Source: Pseudomonas silvicola (GTDB lineage Bacteria; Pseudomonadota; Gammaproteobacteria; Pseudomonadales; Pseudomonadaceae). From it: a DNA stretch of 64,000 nucleotides. The notes beneath the pieces are model-generated. The model saw only the letters and a program-made list of their open reading frames with translations. It ran no database searches and was not told the origin of the DNA. The position numbers and the translations under genes are program-made. Of this stretch, positions 1-7,505 are shown one piece after another (the stretch's first letter is position 1; each line of letters starts with the position of its first letter). The DNA is taken from NCBI RefSeq assembly GCF_026651855.1, contig NZ_CP093280.1:5248001-5312000 (forward strand). Reading direction: 5' to 3'.

Positions 1-411
1 GCGGCCCTGGTTGCTGGCGGCGCACACGCCCAGCGGCAGGCCAATCAGCACGCCGAACAGGATGGCCAGGGTGGCCAGTTCCAGGGTGGCGGGAAACACC
101 CGGCGGATGTCGTCCAGCACCGGGTGGCCGGTCAGCAGGGCATTGCCGAAATTGCCGTGCAGCAAGTCGTTGAGGTACAGCCCGAACTGGGTCCAGAGGG
201 GTTTGTCCAGGCCCATCGCCAGGTACACCTGCTGGTAGGTGGAATGGTCCGCGTCCGGCCCGACCACTGCCAGCACAGGGTCCAGCGGCATCACCCGGCC
301 AATGAAGAACGTCAACATCAACAAGCCCAGCAATGTCACCAGCACCGTGCTGGCGCGCCGGGCAGTGCCAGAAGCGCGAGCGCCCAGGGCAGAGGCAGTC
401 ATGACAACCAT
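1..411 (-). CDS. ABC transporter permease, DppB-like, family-5 (peptide/nickel/sugar-acid) type; 3' part outside window
   Basis: The gene runs leftward off the window edge, so only the first 137 residues are visible. A cytoplasmic N-terminus is followed by a membrane helix at about residues 22-40 (VLVTLLGLLMLTFFIGRVMP). Next comes the typical DppB periplasmic stretch with the pattern MGLDKPLWTQFGLYLNDLLHGNFG at about 67-90, then a second helix where the binding-protein-dependent transport domain begins (ATLELATLAILFGVLIGLPLG). It would form the inner-membrane channel together with a DppC partner beyond the edge. It lies 59 bp downstream of the matching substrate-binding protein and is probably co-transcribed with it. 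A second in-frame ATG lies 9 bp inside the chosen start. Family assignment is firm; the substrate is inferred from the sugar-acid neighbours. Confidence 0.85.
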   Translation of the reverse strand, partial: MVVMTASALGARASGTARRASTVLVTLLGLLMLTFFIGRVMPLDPVLAVVGPDADHSTYQQVYLAMGLDKPLWTQFGLYLNDLLHGNFGNALLTGHPVLDDIRRVFPATLELATLAILFGVLIGLPLGVCAASNQGR

Positions 412-470
412 AATGAGCTCCTGATCATGCGCGGCCGGGGCACCCGGCACGCGGTTTTCGTCCGTGCCGC

Positions 471-2081
471 TCAGCGTGTTTTGTACACGTCCTTGTAGCG
501 CGTGGTGGCGGCACTGTGGCCATGAAAGTTGGTGACGTCGGCGTACACCAGCACCGTGTCGGTCATCTGCGAGATCGGCACGATGGCGCCCACCTGCTGG
601 TCCAGCCGTACCTGGATCTGCTGGTAATCGGCCAACTGCTTGCTGGCGTCGGGTTCGACCTCGGCCTGTTCGATCAGGCGGTTCAGCTCGGGGCTGAAGA
701 AGGCCGTGCGCCAGCCCTGGAAGTTGCTCAACCGGGCTTCGTCGCGGTTGTCGGGGTTATACACCAGGGTGCGCAGGCTGGAGTGCGGGTGCCGCTCGGC
801 CCCGCCGCCGCCACGGCCGACAATGATGTCGAAGTTGCGCTCGCGCATGGCGCCATACACCTGGTTGCCGGTGCCCGTGATGATGCTGGCCTCGATACCG
901 GCCTGGGCCAGGGTGGCTTGCAGGCTGGAGGCGATGTTGATGAAGGGCTGCTCGGCTAGCACCCGTATCGTGGTCTTGAAGCCCTGGGGGTACCCGGCTT
1001 CAGCCAGCCACCGGCGCGCCTGTTCCACGTCCAGGCGGTAGCCGGGGTCGGGCAGCCGCGCGGTCAGCCCCAGGGGCAAGGGCCGCTGGTTGATCACGCC
1101 GTAATGGGGCATGACGGTCTGGTTGATGCCCTGGTAATCGATCAACGCGCGGATGGCCTTGCGCACGCGTTCATCAGCAAACACCGGCTGTTTCATGCTC
1201 AGCGCCACGTAATACAGAGTGCCGCGCTGCAGGGTCTGGGTGCGCACCTTGTCGTTGTGCTGCAGGGCGCTGATGTCCGGCGCCGACATGCCCTTGGCGA
1301 TGTCCAGGTCACCGCGTTCGATCATCAGCCGCAGCGACTGTGACTCGGTCATGTTGCGCATGACCACCCGTTTGAGCTTGGCCGGCCCACCCCAGTAGCC
1401 GTCGAAACGGCTCATCAGCAACACGTCGTTGGCGCGCCAGTCATTGAGCACGAAGGCGCCACTGCCTGCGGCATGGGTGGTCAGCCAGGCGGCGCCCAGG
1501 TCAGTGTTTTTCTGGTGTTCCAGGACAGTCTTGCGGTCGAGGACAAAGGCACTGGGCGATGTCGCCAGGGTATTGAGCACCAGCAGCGGGTCGCTGGGCC
1601 GTGGCAATTGCAGCACGAAGGTGTTGGCATCCTGAGCGCGCAGGTAACGCTCGGCGTTCGCGGCGGTGAAGCCGTAGGCTTTCCAGGTGGAGGCCAGGGC
1701 CAGGTTGAGTTTGAGCACCCGTTGCAGCGACCAGGCCACGTCGTCGGCGGTCAGCGGGTTGCCGGATTGAAAGCGCACGCCGGGGCGCAGGGTAAAGGTC
1801 AGGGTGGTACGGTCGTCGCTGACCTGCCAGCGTTCAGCCAGCGCCGGTAGCAGCCGGTCGGGCTCCGCGACGTCCTGCACCAGCAGCATGTCGTAGAGGT
1901 TGGCGTTGACCTCGGCCACATCCAGGCCCGTGGCGGCCGCCGGGTCCAGCGACAGCAGGTTGACCATGCTCATGCCGACGATCAGCTGGTCGACCGGCGT
2001 TCTTGCGTCGGCGCCGGGTACCACGCCAACCACCACGATGGCTGCGAGTACCCGCGCCCATAGCGAGGGGAAAATGCTCAT
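471..2081 (-). CDS. ABC transporter periplasmic substrate-binding protein, SBP family 5
   Basis: This 536-residue protein has a signal peptide (cleavage probably after ADA at about residue 26). It then shows the SBP_bac_5 hallmarks: the N-terminal strand LIVGMSMVNLLSLDPAAATGLD, the LAERWQVSDDRTTLTFTLRPGVRFQSGNPLTADDVAWSLQR block at about 84-125, and a long C-terminal lobe. Length is normal for the family. Family 5 proteins bind peptides, nickel and, in several catabolic operons, oligosaccharides or sugar acids. Here the gene follows an enolase-superfamily dehydratase-type gene by 68 bp and precedes the permease, so import of a uronate or aldarate derivative is more likely than dipeptides; this is inference from context. 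The Shine-Dalgarno sequence is poor (AAGG about 11 bases upstream), and the start was chosen because the signal peptide begins there. Confidence 0.86.
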   Translation of the reverse strand: MSIFPSLWARVLAAIVVVGVVPGADARTPVDQLIVGMSMVNLLSLDPAAATGLDVAEVNANLYDMLLVQDVAEPDRLLPALAERWQVSDDRTTLTFTLRPGVRFQSGNPLTADDVAWSLQRVLKLNLALASTWKAYGFTAANAERYLRAQDANTFVLQLPRPSDPLLVLNTLATSPSAFVLDRKTVLEHQKNTDLGAAWLTTHAAGSGAFVLNDWRANDVLLMSRFDGYWGGPAKLKRVVMRNMTESQSLRLMIERGDLDIAKGMSAPDISALQHNDKVRTQTLQRGTLYYVALSMKQPVFADERVRKAIRALIDYQGINQTVMPHYGVINQRPLPLGLTARLPDPGYRLDVEQARRWLAEAGYPQGFKTTIRVLAEQPFINIASSLQATLAQAGIEASIITGTGNQVYGAMRERNFDIIVGRGGGGAERHPHSSLRTLVYNPDNRDEARLSNFQGWRTAFFSPELNRLIEQAEVEPDASKQLADYQQIQVRLDQQVGAIVPISQMTDTVLVYADVTNFHGHSAATTRYKDVYKTR

Positions 2082-2149
2082 AACGGGAGTGCCTTTTTTA
2101 TAGTTATTCGGCGCTGGGCCGCCCGGCGTTTACCGGGGGCCCTGTTCGG

Positions 2150-3304
2150 TCAGAAGCTGTTGAGTGTGTGGGTCTCGATGAAGTCGAAATCGATGTCTTC
2201 GCCCAGGCCAGGCAGCGTCGACAGGTGCACGAAACCGTCCTTGTCCATCGGGTCGACCAGGCGCTTGAGGTATGCCGGCACTTCGTCGTAATCCAGGTAA
2301 GGGTGCAGCAGGCCCCGTTCATACCAGGTGCAATTCTTGATCGCCCCTACCACCGCGAGGTTAGCGGCGCCGTTGCCGTGAATCTCGCAGTCCATGCCGA
2401 ACGATTCGGCCAGGTGCGCCACCTTCAGGCACGGAGCTATGCCCCCTACCCCGGCCACCCCGGCACGCAGGATGTCGCACACCTCGTGCTTGACCCAACT
2501 GGCACGGCTCAGGTGCTTGCCCGCCAGGGTTTCAGGCCCCAGCACCGGAATGTCCAGCTGGCCCGCCAGCCAGGCGTAGGACTCGGCTGACTCTTCCATC
2601 ATCGGTTCCTCGAACCAGGCGAAGTCGAGCTTCTGCAGCTCGCGCCCGATGTAGAGCGCGTCGGTGCGGTTGTACCAATGGTAGCCATCGAGCATCAGGG
2701 CGATGTCCGGGCCCACGGCTTCGCGCACCGCGGCGCAGGCCTTGACATCGATGCGCGGGCTGGGCGCGAACGACACCGGTGGCATCCAGGTGTGCAGCTT
2801 GATCGCCTTGTAACCGCGCTGTACCAGGGTCTCGGCGAAGCGGCCGTAGTCCTCGGGGGTGGCCAGGCCGCCCGGCAGTTCGTCGCCGCACATGGTCGAG
2901 CCATAGGCCGGTACCTTGTCGCGAAAGCCGCCGATCAACTTGTGCAGCGGCACGCCGAGCTTGCGCCCCGCCCAGTCCCACAACGCCTGCTCTACCAGAG
3001 CCAAGGCGCGGTCAGTGAGCTGGCTGGCGCTGCCGCGCTGCCAGTGGGCCAGGTCGTGCCAGATTTTCTCCCGGTCAAAGGCGTTCTGGCCAATGAGCAC
3101 CTTGCGCACGAAACCATCCAGCACGTAGGGGCGAATCAGCTCCGGTGCGCCGAAGGCATAGCCTTCATGGCCGCCTTCGGTGCGAATGCGCAGCAAAGCC
3201 ATCTGCGCCTGGGTGACGTCGCCCGGGTGGGCATGGCCAGCGCTGTCGACAGCGCGACGGGTGGGGTAAGTGAACACCTGGACGTTGACTGCGGTGATTC
3301 TCAT
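2150..3304 (-). CDS. Enolase-superfamily enzyme, mandelate racemase/sugar-acid dehydratase subgroup
   Basis: The protein has 384 residues from the ATG that begins MRITAVNVQVF; an upstream in-frame ATG would add 21 residues with no family likeness. The N-terminal capping domain is followed by a TIM barrel with a KLH motif (GYKAIKLHTW) at the end of the second strand. Metal-ligand acidic residues sit in LMLDGYHWYN, WFEEPM and GPETLAG, and the Asp-His dyad is in CDILRAG and CEIHGNG. These mark the mandelate-racemase group, which abstracts the alpha-proton of a carboxylate. The K-x-H rather than K-x-K catalytic motif suggests a particular sugar acid (aldarate, aldonate or lactone) that cannot be named from sequence. 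With uronate dehydrogenase and a KdgM porin alongside, a dehydratase or cycloisomerase acting on galactarate/glucarate or their lactones is the best guess. Confidence 0.88.
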   Translation of the reverse strand: MRITAVNVQVFTYPTRRAVDSAGHAHPGDVTQAQMALLRIRTEGGHEGYAFGAPELIRPYVLDGFVRKVLIGQNAFDREKIWHDLAHWQRGSASQLTDRALALVEQALWDWAGRKLGVPLHKLIGGFRDKVPAYGSTMCGDELPGGLATPEDYGRFAETLVQRGYKAIKLHTWMPPVSFAPSPRIDVKACAAVREAVGPDIALMLDGYHWYNRTDALYIGRELQKLDFAWFEEPMMEESAESYAWLAGQLDIPVLGPETLAGKHLSRASWVKHEVCDILRAGVAGVGGIAPCLKVAHLAESFGMDCEIHGNGAANLAVVGAIKNCTWYERGLLHPYLDYDEVPAYLKRLVDPMDKDGFVHLSTLPGLGEDIDFDFIETHTLNSF

Positions 3305-3653
3305 GGGCGTCTTCAGCCTTTTGTTATTGGAATGACGACAGGAGCGGGCTCCGTTGAGGGCGAGCATAGGTCATCGTACAACAATTGAAAACCCCTTCAT
3401 GAAATCCTTTTTATCAGGCTTTTCGGTTGAGATATCCCCTGTCATCTCTATTTCAGCAATGACTAATGACGATGGGAACCTTGTTGATACGCCCGTACTA
3501 GATAGTATTCGTGGAAAAAATACCAAGACAAAGGTTATTTTTCGTGGACGAGTCATCTTGTCGTACGATAACGTATATTTAGCACAGCAGATGAGACCCA
3601 TACTCATCTTCGTGCCTGACGCAGTCCTCACAAAAACAAGAAAAGAAGACCGT
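3305..3653. promoter_or_regulatory. Divergent regulatory spacer of the uronate/aldarate locus with two related operator-like sites
   Basis: This 349-bp spacer separates the leftward dehydratase gene from the rightward porin gene and is much more AT-rich than its surroundings. It contains the near-palindrome TTGTCGTACGATAA at 3558-3571 (12 of 14 positions agree with its own reverse complement). A second site, TCATCGTACAACAA at 3371-3384, matches the reverse complement of the first at 12 of 14 positions. One copy lies close to each gene. The form resembles operators of FadR/FCD-type GntR regulators, which commonly control sugar-acid catabolism, but no such regulator gene is in the window. No convincing open reading frame was seen in the spacer. 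Confidence 0.55.
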
Positions 3654-4379
3654 ATGAACACCACCCTACGCATGCTCGTTACCGCTGCGGCGCTTGGCCT
3701 GCCCTTTCAGGCCCACGCGGACACCGCCAGCATCGACTACCGCCACCAGTACACCGACGACGACCGCGCCCACGCCGATCGCATCAAGCTCAACTACCGG
3801 CTGGACAGTGGCCTGGGCTTTGAAGCCGAAATGAAATACCGCACCGCTGGCGACCGCCAGGACGTGGCCTACGACAACATGGTCAACAACGGCCATGAAT
3901 TCACGGTGAGCTACAACTACGTGCTCAACCCGCAGGCCACCCTGACGCCGGCATTCCAGATGGACAGTTCCAGCGACGCCACCACCTACAAATTCGGGCT
4001 CAAGTACAAGCACAAGCTCAGCGATGCGTTCTACGTGGCCACCCGCTACCGGCTGGACACCCGCAAGCTGGACCGCGACAAGGTCGACGAAGACATGCCC
4101 GACCACGCCAAGGATGACCAGCGCATCAACCGCTTCGAAGGCTGGCTGGGCTACACGCCGGCCAGCAAGTGGGCGTACGAATACCAGTTCATCTACTTCA
4201 AGACCGACTACATCCGCTACGACAACCGCAAAAGCGATTACGAACAGAACCTGATCATCAAGTACAAGCTCACCCAGCAGTGGGTGCCCTTCATGGAGAT
4301 CGGCGATGTGAAAGTCGACACCACCTCCGACGACCGCCAGGTGCGCTGGCGCCTGGGCGTTTTGTACAACTTCAAGTAA
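3654..4379 (+). CDS. KdgM-family oligogalacturonate-type outer-membrane porin
   Basis: This 241-residue protein begins with a signal peptide (MNTTLRMLVTAAALGLPFQAHA, cleavage before DTASIDY). The rest is alternating beta-strand sequence rich in Tyr, Asp and Lys, such as SIDYRHQYTDDDRAHADRIKLNYRLDSGLGFEAEMKYRT. It ends in an aromatic-containing strand (RWRLGVLYNFK), as expected of a small beta-barrel. Length and pattern fit the KdgM family (about 220-240 residues, 12 strands), which passes acidic oligosaccharides such as oligogalacturonides through the outer membrane. The ATG at 3654 was chosen for the signal peptide and the preceding GAAG; the reading frame itself is open much further upstream. 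It precedes uronate dehydrogenase by 36 bp, giving a coherent pectin/uronate uptake and oxidation unit. Confidence 0.88.
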   Translation: MNTTLRMLVTAAALGLPFQAHADTASIDYRHQYTDDDRAHADRIKLNYRLDSGLGFEAEMKYRTAGDRQDVAYDNMVNNGHEFTVSYNYVLNPQATLTPAFQMDSSSDATTYKFGLKYKHKLSDAFYVATRYRLDTRKLDRDKVDEDMPDHAKDDQRINRFEGWLGYTPASKWAYEYQFIYFKTDYIRYDNRKSDYEQNLIIKYKLTQQWVPFMEIGDVKVDTTSDDRQVRWRLGVLYNFK

Positions 4380-4415
4380 GCCTTGCCACCCAACCGTTCA
4401 TTGGAAGAACCGACC

Positions 4416-5231
4416 ATGACCCCATTCAAACCCTTCAACCGTATACTGCTGACCGGCGCCGCCGGTGGCCTGGGCCAGGTGCTGCGCGACGCGTTGCAGG
4501 CTCACGCCCACATCATCCGGGCCTCGGATATCAGCCCCCTGGCACCCAGCCGTGGTGCCCATGAAGAAGTGCACCGCTGCGACCTGGCGGACAAGGCCGG
4601 CGTGCTCGGGCTGGCAGAGGGCGTGGATGCCATCGTTCATCTGGGCGGTGTATCGGTGGAACGGCCATTCGAGGACATTCTGGACGCCAACATCCGCGGT
4701 ACCTTTCATGTGTACGAAGCGGCGCGGCAACAGGGCGTGAAGCGGATCGTCTTTGCCAGTTCCAACCACGTCACCGGGTTCTACCCTCAGGGGGTCGAAC
4801 TGGACACCCACGCCCAGCGGCGCCCGGACGGCTACTACGGGCTGTCCAAGGCGTACGGCGAGGACATGGCGACGTTCTATTTCCATCGGTACGGCATCGA
4901 AACCGTGAGCCTGCGCATCGGCTCATCGTTCCCCGAGCCACGCAACCGGCGCATGCTCAGCACCTGGTTGAGTTACCCGGACCTGGAGCACCTGGTGGCC
5001 CGCGCGTTGCTGGCCGAGGACGTGGGCCACAGCGTGGTCTACGGCGTGTCCGCCAACCGCGACCTGTGGTGGAATAACCGGCATGCCGCGCACTTGGGCT
5101 ATGCGCCCCGGGACAGCTCGGAAATGTTCCGCGCCCAGATAGAACGCCAGCCCGCGCCCGCGGCGGACGAGCCGGGGAGCGGCTTCCAAGGCGGGCCCTT
5201 CACGGCGGCGGGACCGTTCCCCGCCGTGTAA
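4416..5231 (+). CDS. udh: Uronate dehydrogenase (NAD-dependent)
   Basis: The enzyme oxidises D-galacturonate and D-glucuronate to the aldaro-lactones, the first step of the oxidative uronate pathway in the cytoplasm. The protein has 271 residues. It shows a Rossmann motif LLTGAAGGLGQVLRDAL at about 11-27, and the family segments EEVHRCDLADK, VHLGGVSVERPFEDI and FASSNHVTGFY. The catalytic YGLSK is at 141-145, with SLRIGSSFPEPRNRRM following, all characteristic of Pseudomonas uronate dehydrogenases. The start at 4416 is preceded by GGAAG; an upstream in-frame ATG adds 11 residues without likeness. It lies 36 bp behind the porin gene and is presumably co-transcribed. Its product would feed the enolase-superfamily enzyme encoded divergently. 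Confidence 0.93.
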   Translation: MTPFKPFNRILLTGAAGGLGQVLRDALQAHAHIIRASDISPLAPSRGAHEEVHRCDLADKAGVLGLAEGVDAIVHLGGVSVERPFEDILDANIRGTFHVYEAARQQGVKRIVFASSNHVTGFYPQGVELDTHAQRRPDGYYGLSKAYGEDMATFYFHRYGIETVSLRIGSSFPEPRNRRMLSTWLSYPDLEHLVARALLAEDVGHSVVYGVSANRDLWWNNRHAAHLGYAPRDSSEMFRAQIERQPAPAADEPGSGFQGGPFTAAGPFPAV

Positions 5232-5426
5232 AGGCGATCGCTACCGGTCGTTGGCGACACAGACCTCTGCGTGCGTGCTGCCCGGCGCCCGTGACGCAGC
5301 CAGGTCCGCTGGCAGGTGCATCAGTTTGGATGATGGCCGGTATCGACACCCTCCATTTCAAAGACCAGGGCCCGCCTTCCTAAAATGGCGCCATGCCCTG
5401 AACACCCCAATGGAGGGGAGCACATC

Positions 5427-5702
5427 ATGAAATACCTCATCGCCCTCGCCCTGTCCCTGCTGGCCGCCTTCACCTCGTTCGCCCGTGCCGATGACGCCGC
5501 GGCCGCCAAGGCCGCGCAATCCCAATCCAGTTATACCTACGATTACTCACAGGACCTGGACATCGCCAAGGTAGTACGCATGAACACCCGCGCTGGCAGC
5601 CAGTGCGGTCCGGTGCAGGGCCACATGACCTACATCGATAGCAAGGGTGTACAGCACGAACTCAATTACACCCGGTTGGGTGGCGGTTGCGACAAGGGTT
5701 GA
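5427..5702 (+). CDS. DUF2790 family small secreted protein
   Basis: This 91-residue protein has a signal peptide (MKYLIALALSLLAAFTSFARA, cleavage before DDAAAAK). The short conserved body ends DIAKVVRMNTRAGSQCGPVQGHMTYIDSKGVQHELNYTRLGGGC and contains two cysteines that could pair in the periplasm. This is the pattern of the Pseudomonas-specific DUF2790 proteins, usually present in several copies per genome and of unknown function. A strong Shine-Dalgarno (GGAGGGGA, 5412-5419) fixes the start. The 195 bp before it (5232-5426) hold no other gene that I can support. Confidence 0.85.
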   Translation: MKYLIALALSLLAAFTSFARADDAAAAKAAQSQSSYTYDYSQDLDIAKVVRMNTRAGSQCGPVQGHMTYIDSKGVQHELNYTRLGGGCDKG

Positions 5703-5799
5703 TGCGCTGCCACGCCCTATGTACCCGCTGTTGCCCGCGAAGCACGTCGAGCCGTCGATCAGGCGTTCGACGCAACAAGGTTGCGCGTTCGTCGGGCGC

Positions 5800-6210
5800 T
5801 CACCCAACACCTGCCGGAAGGTCGGCCAGTAATCCAGGATGGGCTGGTGCCATCGGTTCCGGAGGTCTTCCAGGGCGCCTGGGTTGTTGCTCAGCACCCC
5901 AGGCGAAAGGTCTGCGCGAGGGCCGGCAATTGGTTCAACAGCCCGACGTTGGGCGTGAACACCTTGAACCAGAAATGCCAGCATTCGGCGGCGGTCACGG
6001 CCTTGCCCGCCAGTGCGCCAATGAAGGCCGCCAGGTCTACCTGCGTGGCGGTGCCTGGTCCTGGCGCGCCACCCGCCTGCTCTCATCCAGCGCGGCCTCG
6101 ACCCGGGCGGGGCCCAGCCCGGTGAAATACCCCAGCGCCTCAAGGCGCGCAGCAGGTTGGTAATGAAACAGCACGTTGCCGCCATCCAGTAAAACAATGG
6201 GCCCGTTCAT
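5800..6210 (-). pseudogene. HAD-superfamily hydrolase remnant, at least two frameshifts
   Basis: The start ATG overlaps the stop of the preceding MFS gene (ATGA). The first 44 codons read as a good HAD N-terminus (MNGPIVLLDGGNVLFHY.., with the DxG nucleophile loop altered to LLDGGNV). The frame then ends at a stop after about 57 codons. A second frame continues with LAAFIGALAGKAVTAAECWHFWFKVFTPNVGLLNQLPALAQ, and a third with GVLSNNPGALEDLRNRW, which corresponds to the HAD motif II (LSN) region. Homology fades near 5800 into REP-like sequence. It is best read as the decayed last gene of the biosynthetic operon. The nucleophile D-x-D is D-x-G, so the ancestor may already have been atypical. Confidence 0.6.
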
Positions 6211-7505
6211 GCGGCATCCTCCGTTATTCCCCTCATCGACGCACCTGCGCGCACGGTGCGCAGGCACATCCAGGCCAGCGGTACCGCGCTCAGGCACGCC
6301 GTCGCGCACAGCCACAGGGCGGCTGCCAGGGTGTTGCCGGTCTGGCGGTAGACCAAGGTGATCATCGTGGGCGTGGAACTGCCGAACAGCGTCACCGCCA
6401 GGGCGTAGGCCAAGGATACGCCCAGCGCCCGGACATGGACCGGAAACAGCTCCGCCAGCGCTGCCGCCGCAGGCCCGGTATACAGCACCATCAGCACCGC
6501 CAGGCCGCATTGCACGCTGACCAAGGCCTGGACGCTGGGCCCGCGGTTCAGCCAGGTGAACGCCGGGTAGGCACACAAGGCAATGCCCAGGGCGCCGGCC
6601 AGCATCACCGCATGGCGACCCACCCGGTCCGACAACCCGGCTGCCAAGGGGCACAGCAAGGTAATCAACCCCACCAGCACCAGCCCCAGGTAAGCCTCGT
6701 CCCGGGGCAGGCCGAGCACCATCGAGGCATACGTGGGCATGAAGTTGATCAACTGCGTGGCCACGGTCCACAGGGCAACCATCAACACGCCGGCGATCAG
6801 TGCGGGAATATGCTGGCGCAGGCGGGTACGGCCGCCCGCGGTTGCCTGGCCCTCAAGGTAACGGCGCAGGGGCTCGCTTTCCTCCAGGCCGCGACGAATC
6901 TTCAGCCCCGCCACCACCACTAGCAGGCCGAACAAGTAGGGTAGCCGCCAGCCCCAATCATCCAGTTGGGCGGGGCTCAGAACGCGCGCCAACAGGCTGG
7001 CACTCAGCCCGCACAACAGGAACGATGCGGCTTGCGCCACCTGCTGGCTGGACGCGAACACACCGCGCCGGTGCGCGGGCGCCGTCTCCACCAGGTACGC
7101 GAGCGCCCCACCGATTTCGCCACCCGCGGCGACGCCTTGCAGTACCCGCGCGACAATGACGCTCAAGGGGGCCCACCAGCCGATCACTGCGTAGGTGGGG
7201 CACACAGCGATGATCAATGTCCCGGCCCCCATCAGCAGGATCGACAGCGTCAGCGCCGCCTTGCGCCCGTGGCGGTCGGCATAGCGGCCCATCAGCAAGG
7301 CCCCCAGCGGCCGCGCGACGAAGCCCACGCCCAGCGTCAGGTAAGAGGCCACCAACGACATCAACGGATCGCTGGCAGGAAAGAAGGCGGCTGCGATCTG
7401 CAGGGCAAAGATCGCGAACAGGGTGAAGTCGAACCATTCCAGGGCAGCGCCGACGCTGACTGCCACCAGCAGCCTGGCCCGTTCGCGGCGGGCCAGCGCA
7501 CTCAT
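6207..7505 (-). CDS. MFS transporter, metabolite:H+ symporter (MHS) type
   Basis: This 432-residue inner-membrane protein has 12 predicted helices. MHS-family signatures are GAALEWFDFTLFAIFAL at the first helix, GRYADRHGRKAAL in the loop between helices 2 and 3, and ARVLQGVAAGGEIGGALAYLVE at helix 4. The family includes symporters for citrate, proline, alpha-ketoglutarate and shikimate. The start codon overlaps the stop of the upstream M20 gene (ATGA), so translation is coupled. As the penultimate member of the operon starting at 14934, it probably imports a precursor or moves the pathway product; direction cannot be told from sequence. Confidence 0.88.
   Translation of the reverse strand: MSALARRERARLLVAVSVGAALEWFDFTLFAIFALQIAAAFFPASDPLMSLVASYLTLGVGFVARPLGALLMGRYADRHGRKAALTLSILLMGAGTLIIAVCPTYAVIGWWAPLSVIVARVLQGVAAGGEIGGALAYLVETAPAHRRGVFASSQQVAQAASFLLCGLSASLLARVLSPAQLDDWGWRLPYLFGLLVVVAGLKIRRGLEESEPLRRYLEGQATAGGRTRLRQHIPALIAGVLMVALWTVATQLINFMPTYASMVLGLPRDEAYLGLVLVGLITLLCPLAAGLSDRVGRHAVMLAGALGIALCAYPAFTWLNRGPSVQALVSVQCGLAVLMVLYTGPAAAALAELFPVHVRALGVSLAYALAVTLFGSSTPTMITLVYRQTGNTLAAALWLCATACLSAVPLAWMCLRTVRAGASMRGITEDAA

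Noticed and set aside
3354..3653. 100-codon N-terminal extension of the KdgM porin
   Set aside because: It would bury the signal peptide and run through the operator-bearing spacer; the ATG at 3654 gives a proper secreted protein.
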